This document shows positions 60,369 through 64,000 of a DNA stretch of 64,000 nt, piece after piece. The stretch covers positions 1,116,001-1,180,000 of the forward strand of contig NZ_JACSKH010000001.1 in assembly GCF_018617485.1 (NCBI RefSeq), read 5' to 3'. The stretch comes from Exiguobacterium sp. s124. GTDB taxonomy: Bacteria > Bacillota > Bacilli > Exiguobacteriales > Exiguobacteriaceae. Each line of letters begins with the position of its first letter. Position 1 is the first letter of the stretch. Made by a program: the position numbers and the translations under genes. The notes below the pieces were generated by a model. The model saw only the letters and a list, made by a program, of their open reading frames with translations. It did not search any database and had not been told where the DNA came from.

Positions 60369-60464
60369 GCGCCCCGACTCCTGCAGGAAAGCAATCCGAT
60401 GGAGACCCAGCAGCGACTTGAGTCGCGATGCGGCTCCGGGATTGCCTGCGGAAAGCGTGGGCGC
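60369..60464. repeat. Structured GC-rich intergenic element, Bacillales dispersed-repeat-like
   Basis: A 96-base GC-rich element between convergent genes. Nested complementary pairs: GCGCCC/GGGCGC (60369/60459), CTGCAG/CTGCGG (60381/60446, with wobble), GCAATCC/GGATTGC (60391/60439) and a central hairpin GCGACT-TG-AGTCGC (60413-60426). Phrases GACTCCTGCAGGAAAGC, GGAGACCCAGCAG and CTGCGGAAAGCG resemble, from memory, a repeat scattered between genes in many Bacillales. No protein-coding frame or transposase is visible. Function unknown. Confidence 0.6.
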
Positions 60465-60511
60465 CGAAAGGACGAGTACGAACATGTTATTTGTCAACAA
60501 GCTGTGACAAC

Positions 60512-61099
60512 TCACTCGGAGTCGTCTTTTTTTGTTTCTTTTACGATTCGAAACTTTGGTTTGATTGATTCATTGTTGAACGCCTCGAGCACTGTGTTTT
60601 CGTTGGCCATACGGATCTGTTGTGGTTCACCTTTGGCCGTCGTACCAATGCAGTACATGTTTGACTCGTAATCGGCAAAGAGCGACTTATAGGATGTCGC
60701 ATGGTGCATCAATCGACCAGGTGAACCCCAACCGACGATGATCATGCCATTGCTTGCTGCTACCTCTTGCAACGTCTCTTCGACATAGTGATAGTTTGTC
60801 TCGTCGAGTTGTGATTCCACATACGGAAGATTATCATTGATGGCAAGTGTCGGCACAAGGCTGATGACACGCATCTCCCGAATCGGCTGTGACAAATGAT
60901 TTTGCATCAACATATAGGCACGTTGCGTTGTCGTACCTGATAAGAAAGCATCGCTCATTCGTGGTGAATAAATGATGACGGCACAAATGACCCCGTCTTC
61001 CACATCCGTGAACTCATACGTTCGCATATAGCGTTTTGTTTTATCTTCATTGAAGATTGATTTTACGCGGATGGTTACTTCTTCTACATGCGTATTCAT
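60512..61099 (-). CDS. Conserved hypothetical protein, possibly DUF1643-like
   Basis: A 195-residue soluble protein. The core has VISLVPTLAINDNLP (about 79-93) and GMIIVGWGSPG (about 118-128) followed by CIGTTAKGEPQQIRM; this resembles DUF1643 proteins, which have an NLF..., an aWG and a lgxTkdGxPxHP stretch, but the match is weak. The ATG at 61099 has GAGG seven bases upstream. It may be the second gene after the transglycosylase-type gene, with a 28-base gap. Confidence 0.6.
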   Translation of the reverse strand: MNTHVEEVTIRVKSIFNEDKTKRYMRTYEFTDVEDGVICAVIIYSPRMSDAFLSGTTTQRAYMLMQNHLSQPIREMRVISLVPTLAINDNLPYVESQLDETNYHYVEETLQEVAASNGMIIVGWGSPGRLMHHATSYKSLFADYESNMYCIGTTAKGEPQQIRMANENTVLEAFNNESIKPKFRIVKETKKDDSE

Positions 61100-61127
61100 T
61101 TCCATTCCTCACTTTTTCATGTAAGCA

Positions 61128-61820
61128 TCAGCCGAGTGTTTTGAACCACTCGATGTATCGAATCGTATAATAGGCGACATGTTGACTGATTGTGTCCCGT
61201 TCTTCAGGGATGTACGTCACGTTTGTTTCGTAATTTTCATAGTATGTCATAACATCGTTAACATACTGCTCACTCCGGTTGTACTCGAAGATAGCATTTC
61301 GAATAGATGTGGTAGAATCCGTTTTCTTCCCACCGTGTTCACTTAAATAATACGCCGCGGTATGTGCGGAATCAATAAGACTATGTGGGTCTGCTTTCCC
61401 GTCTCCATTCCCGTCACGACCGAGACCACCGTACTGGTCGATCAATGCAAGGTCTGTCAAATCGACTTCGTCTTCTGGGACGTCACCTTTTTGGTCATCC
61501 GTATCATATTCCCAACCGAGCCAAGTACGAGGCATGAATTGGAATGGTCCGATCGCACCAACGGATGAGCGCATGGAAGAACTGTGAGAGAAAATCGTCT
61601 CGACGCGATGTACGGCGGCAAGCAAATGCCAGTCCACATCGTATGCGTCAGCAGCGTCCTGATAGACAGCGATGTGAGCGTTCGGTACGCCATGCTCACC
61701 ATAATAGGTTCGATACAATCCATTGTTTACTTTATCGTGTTGACCGAGCCAGCCGATTGCCCCGAGCAAAAGCACGAGCACAATGATAAAACCGGTCAAT
61801 CGCAGCATCATACGTTTCAA
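61128..61820 (-). CDS. Membrane-anchored lytic transglycosylase
   Basis: The 230-residue protein has a basic N-terminus and an anchor (about 8-26), then an SLT/MltB-like domain: HLLAAVHRVETIFSHSS (about 65-81, catalytic Glu in VET), VGAIGPFQFMPRTWLG (about 87-102), a Gly/Asp-rich loop (DQYGGLGRDGNGDGKADP, about 127-144, possible metal site) and AAYYLSEHGG with FEYNRSEQYVNDVM. It cuts peptidoglycan glycan strands outside the membrane. Confidence 0.86.
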   Translation of the reverse strand: MKRMMLRLTGFIIVLVLLLGAIGWLGQHDKVNNGLYRTYYGEHGVPNAHIAVYQDAADAYDVDWHLLAAVHRVETIFSHSSSMRSSVGAIGPFQFMPRTWLGWEYDTDDQKGDVPEDEVDLTDLALIDQYGGLGRDGNGDGKADPHSLIDSAHTAAYYLSEHGGKKTDSTTSIRNAIFEYNRSEQYVNDVMTYYENYETNVTYIPEERDTISQHVAYYTIRYIEWFKTLG

Positions 61821-61897
61821 GATACCGCCTCCTAGCTTTTAGACAATACCCGAATAGTGTAGCATATAGCTAAGAGTAAGGACAGGAGTGGATATGG

Positions 61898-62593
61898 ATG
61901 CTCGAACGATTGATTTTTACGGCAATTATTGGATACATGTTGATTGTCCAAATATTCAACGCAAAATTGATCCGTCCATTGATTGAGACGAAGGGACGGG
62001 CGTGGGTGTACGATCAAACCGTAAAATCAGCATGGGGACTGACCTTGTTGATTGTCGCCCTCATATTCTTATTTCAAGTACCGCCATCCGAAGTTGGTTT
62101 AACATTCGCGCCAGAAACGGGCAACGAACAGGCGTGGCAAGTCTTTTTCCTATCATGTATCCTCGTTGCATTTACGCTCGTCTTTTATTTATTGGTCAAG
62201 ACCTCATCAAAACTTCGTCGAGCATTGCGTCCTTATTATGAGCTCGATTTAGAAAAATTGCTCCTGCCAAGAACGAAGAATGAGGAGCAGGCATGGAGCG
62301 CCGTCTCGGTCACGGCCGGCGTGACCGAAGAGTTTATTTTCAGAGGAGTGCTCTTGTACACAATCTCCCTCTATATAGAGGTACCGAATCTGACACTTGC
62401 CTTGATCGGAGGTGCCCTGTTCGGCATGGCCCATGCCTATCAAGGGATCAAAGGTGTCGTTACGACAGGCGTCGTCGGTTTCGGTCTCGGTCTCTTATAT
62501 CTAGGGATGGGTGTCCTGTGGCCGGTCATGGTCTTGCATGCACTGCTTGACTTGATTGCTGGACCAATCCATGTCGACGTAAAAAACGATTGA
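61898..62593 (+). CDS. CPBP intramembrane metalloprotease
   Basis: The 231-residue protein has about six to seven membrane segments and the CAAX/CPBP (Abi) motifs: TEEFIFRG (EExxxR, about 147-154), FGMAHAYQG (FxxxH, about 174-182) and HALLDLI (HxxxD, about 213-219). Such proteases act on prenylated or membrane substrates, or protect against bacteriocins; the role here is unknown. The ATG at 61898 follows AGGAGTGG. Its last 68 bases overlap the end of the convergent hydrolase gene. Confidence 0.86.
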   Translation: MLERLIFTAIIGYMLIVQIFNAKLIRPLIETKGRAWVYDQTVKSAWGLTLLIVALIFLFQVPPSEVGLTFAPETGNEQAWQVFFLSCILVAFTLVFYLLVKTSSKLRRALRPYYELDLEKLLLPRTKNEEQAWSAVSVTAGVTEEFIFRGVLLYTISLYIEVPNLTLALIGGALFGMAHAYQGIKGVVTTGVVGFGLGLLYLGMGVLWPVMVLHALLDLIAGPIHVDVKND

Positions 62594-63449
62594 CCGCGTC
62601 TTCATATGCAGGCGCGTCCTTGATCATACAATCCGTATGTTCCGCCCCGTCAATCAATAGCAAGTCATTTTGCCGGTTCAGTGCGTTCATCTCGACTGAC
62701 ATCCACGTTGGGACGAAATCATCTTTTGATCCGTGTACGAATAAGATCGGGGTCGTCGTTTCGGTGACGGCCTTTTTCGGTTGTACTTGCTTCATCGTGA
62801 ACCCGGCACGTGACCATAAGAAATAATTGATACCGGGAAGGAAAAGTTCTGCCGGTATCCGGTGTAACTCCTTCAACTGGTATCGCATCAGGTGACCCAT
62901 ATCGTCAAACGGACATTCTGCGATGACGAAATCGACATCTGTGAGAGGGGTCGTCTGAAGGACCGTCGCGGCACCCATCGAGACCCCGTGAAGACCAATT
63001 TGGTCGACCGATTCATTTATTTTCAACCATTCGATCCAATCAATCATATCGATTTTTTCATGATATCCGTAAGAAGCATAAATCCCTTCGGATTCCCCAT
63101 GAGACCTCAAATCGACAGCGAGCAAGTTATAACCGAGGCGATGGAACATGGCAAGATGAGGAGCCATGAAACTATGAGAAGCGGTATACCCATGAACGAA
63201 TACAATCCACTTCGTCGATGCGTCATTTCGATAAATCCGTCCGTAGAGTCGATAATCGTCCCTCGACTGAATCGAGACGTGCTCGAACGGGACATCATGA
63301 TAGAAGGCGCGATCCTCTTCTGTGTACGGAGCGAGTAACATCTCCGGTGTTTTCCGTTTCCCTCGAGTCATCCGTTTGAAGGCATAGTAGCTGATTGCGT
63401 AATAACTTGTGAAAAGTGAAGCTAATCCGATTTGCCATTTCCGTTGCAT
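62526..63449 (-). CDS. Alpha/beta hydrolase with N-terminal membrane segment
   Basis: The 307-residue protein has an N-terminal hydrophobic segment (about 6-22) and an alpha/beta hydrolase domain: VFVHGYTASHSF (about 84-95), nucleophile elbow GVSMGAAT with Ser at about 160, acid in GSKDDFVPTW (about 239-248) and His in DGAEHTDCM (about 265-273). It resembles the hydrolase at 29991 in architecture. The ATG at 63449 follows AAAGGAG. The C-terminal 23 codons lie antisense to the CPBP gene. Confidence 0.84.
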   Translation of the reverse strand: MQRKWQIGLASLFTSYYAISYYAFKRMTRGKRKTPEMLLAPYTEEDRAFYHDVPFEHVSIQSRDDYRLYGRIYRNDASTKWIVFVHGYTASHSFMAPHLAMFHRLGYNLLAVDLRSHGESEGIYASYGYHEKIDMIDWIEWLKINESVDQIGLHGVSMGAATVLQTTPLTDVDFVIAECPFDDMGHLMRYQLKELHRIPAELFLPGINYFLWSRAGFTMKQVQPKKAVTETTTPILFVHGSKDDFVPTWMSVEMNALNRQNDLLLIDGAEHTDCMIKDAPAYEDAVNRFLRRHGLVQQSSQAVHARP

Positions 63450-63627
63450 AATACCGACTCCTTTCACCGTTATTGTACCCGAAATGAAGACAAATCGTCC
63501 TATTTTCATACATAAGAAGAACGCATACGCACAATAACTCCTTAGGTTGGATAACATATAATCACTCGTTTTAGATGTGAGTCAACGCTATGATCAATAA
63601 ACAATCTACAAGGGAGTGGGAATCACG

Positions 63628-64000
63628 ATGGAGCGAACGGATATCTTTCGAATGATTCAAAGCATATTGAGCAATCCAAACGGCACACTTGATCGGGGAG
63701 TAACTTTTAAGTGGACAAGCGATGGAAACATACGAGTCGTCGGACTCGTGTTTGATTTGTTGCTAGACCGCTATTTTTTACACAACAAAACGAGTATATC
63801 CACCGAGGTACAGGAAATCGCAATGTCAACCGGATGTAGACCAGAAGAGGTCGTCCGGGCGTTTGCCTGTCTCTCGGGGATTCGACTCGAATCCAATCAT
63901 ATAGTGGAGCGGTTCATGGTGATCGAAGAAGCGATGATTTCTCGAAGCGGAGAAATTGGAGTCACCGTACGTTTCGGCGGTTGGCTCACATATCAGCTCC
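63628..64000 (+). CDS. Unknown protein, cut by the right edge
   Basis: An open frame starts at ATG 63628 after AAGGGAGTGGG and is still open at the window end (124 codons visible, MERTDIFRMIQSILSNPNG at the start). The visible part is soluble and mixed alpha/beta. A segment like EVQEIAMSTGCRPEEVVRAF with DRYFLHNKT could be a winged-helix (DnaD/Rep-like) region, but this is only an impression. No family is recognised. Confidence 0.6.
   Translation, partial: MERTDIFRMIQSILSNPNGTLDRGVTFKWTSDGNIRVVGLVFDLLLDRYFLHNKTSISTEVQEIAMSTGCRPEEVVRAFACLSGIRLESNHIVERFMVIEEAMISRSGEIGVTVRFGGWLTYQL

Noticed and set aside
1-64000. CRISPR array, prophage, IS element or defence island
   Set aside because: No regularly spaced repeats, transposase, integrase, phage structural or restriction genes are visible; the CPBP protease alone is not evidence for abortive infection.

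Overview
The window looks like a chromosomal segment of a low-to-mid GC Gram-positive bacterium of the Bacillales, most likely Exiguobacterium. This is inferred from gene content (YkoFEDC thiamine importer, PlsY, GlpP, CcdA/CcdC, YneK, YheI/YheH-like and BmrA-like exporters), strong AGGAGG-type ribosome binding sites and Bacillus-style regulatory sites (CcpA cre, CcpC box, Zur box, S-box, THI element, yybP-ykoY element). Coding density is high, and I see no rRNA, prophage, transposase or CRISPR array. Every large gene belongs to a recognisable family; the unknowns are small membrane proteins, one structured intergenic element and one gene cut by the right edge.

Layout. 1-3.4 kb: heterodimeric ABC exporter pair. 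3.4-7.8 kb: Spo0E-like phosphatase, CcdA/CcdC for cytochrome c maturation, an acetate-type Na+ symporter with its DUF485 partner under a cre site, and YneK. 7.8-14.6 kb: release factor 3, aconitase with a CcpC-type box, an unknown protein, and a betaine (BCCT) transporter. 14.7-22.1 kb: unknown anchored protein, tandem AAA+ ATPase, thioesterase, D,D-carboxypeptidase lipoprotein, PlsY, DeoR regulator with CutC, DUF975 membrane protein. 22.1-25 kb, minus strand: BmrA-like exporter, hydroxyacid dehydrogenase, small YdaT-like protein. 25-31.8 kb: SbcD/SbcC, AAC(3)-family acetyltransferase, alpha/beta hydrolase, TauE/SafE permease.

31.8-41.2 kb, mostly minus strand: small charged protein, BioY with a BirA-type operator, ArgG-ArgH, CapA-like lipoprotein, PutP under a cre site, Tag glycosylase, DedA (plus strand), CPA2 antiporter with a GNAT enzyme. 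41.3-48.7 kb: GlpP with an SDR dehydrogenase, HD phosphohydrolase, a cation exporter behind a Mn2+-type (yybP-ykoY) riboswitch, GT2-GtrA fusion, DEDDh exonuclease, Cys-rich copper-storage-like protein, tRNA-Ala(GGC), GlcU, SRPBCC protein. 48.7-49.4 kb: AT-rich patch with two coupled tiny membrane proteins. 49.4-56.9 kb: DM13 protein, MsrA behind a SAM-I riboswitch, amidase, RlmN, methyltransferase, SMP-30 hydrolase, Zur-box-controlled ZigA/YciC-type GTPase. 56.9-60.3 kb: TPP riboswitch plus ykoFEDC. 60.3-64 kb: structured GC-rich intergenic element, unknown protein, lytic transglycosylase, CPBP protease overlapping tail-to-tail with an alpha/beta hydrolase, and a partial unknown gene.

Functional threads. 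Four small-molecule RNA or metal switches can be read directly (Mn2+, SAM, TPP, Zn2+/Zur). Carbon control is visible as two cre sites on symporters and a CcpC box on aconitase. I did not find a convincing new defence or mobile system. The most unusual items are the structured element at 60.37-60.46 kb, the coupled micro-ORF pair at 49 kb, the S-box upstream of msrA and the tandem CbxX-type AAA+ protein.
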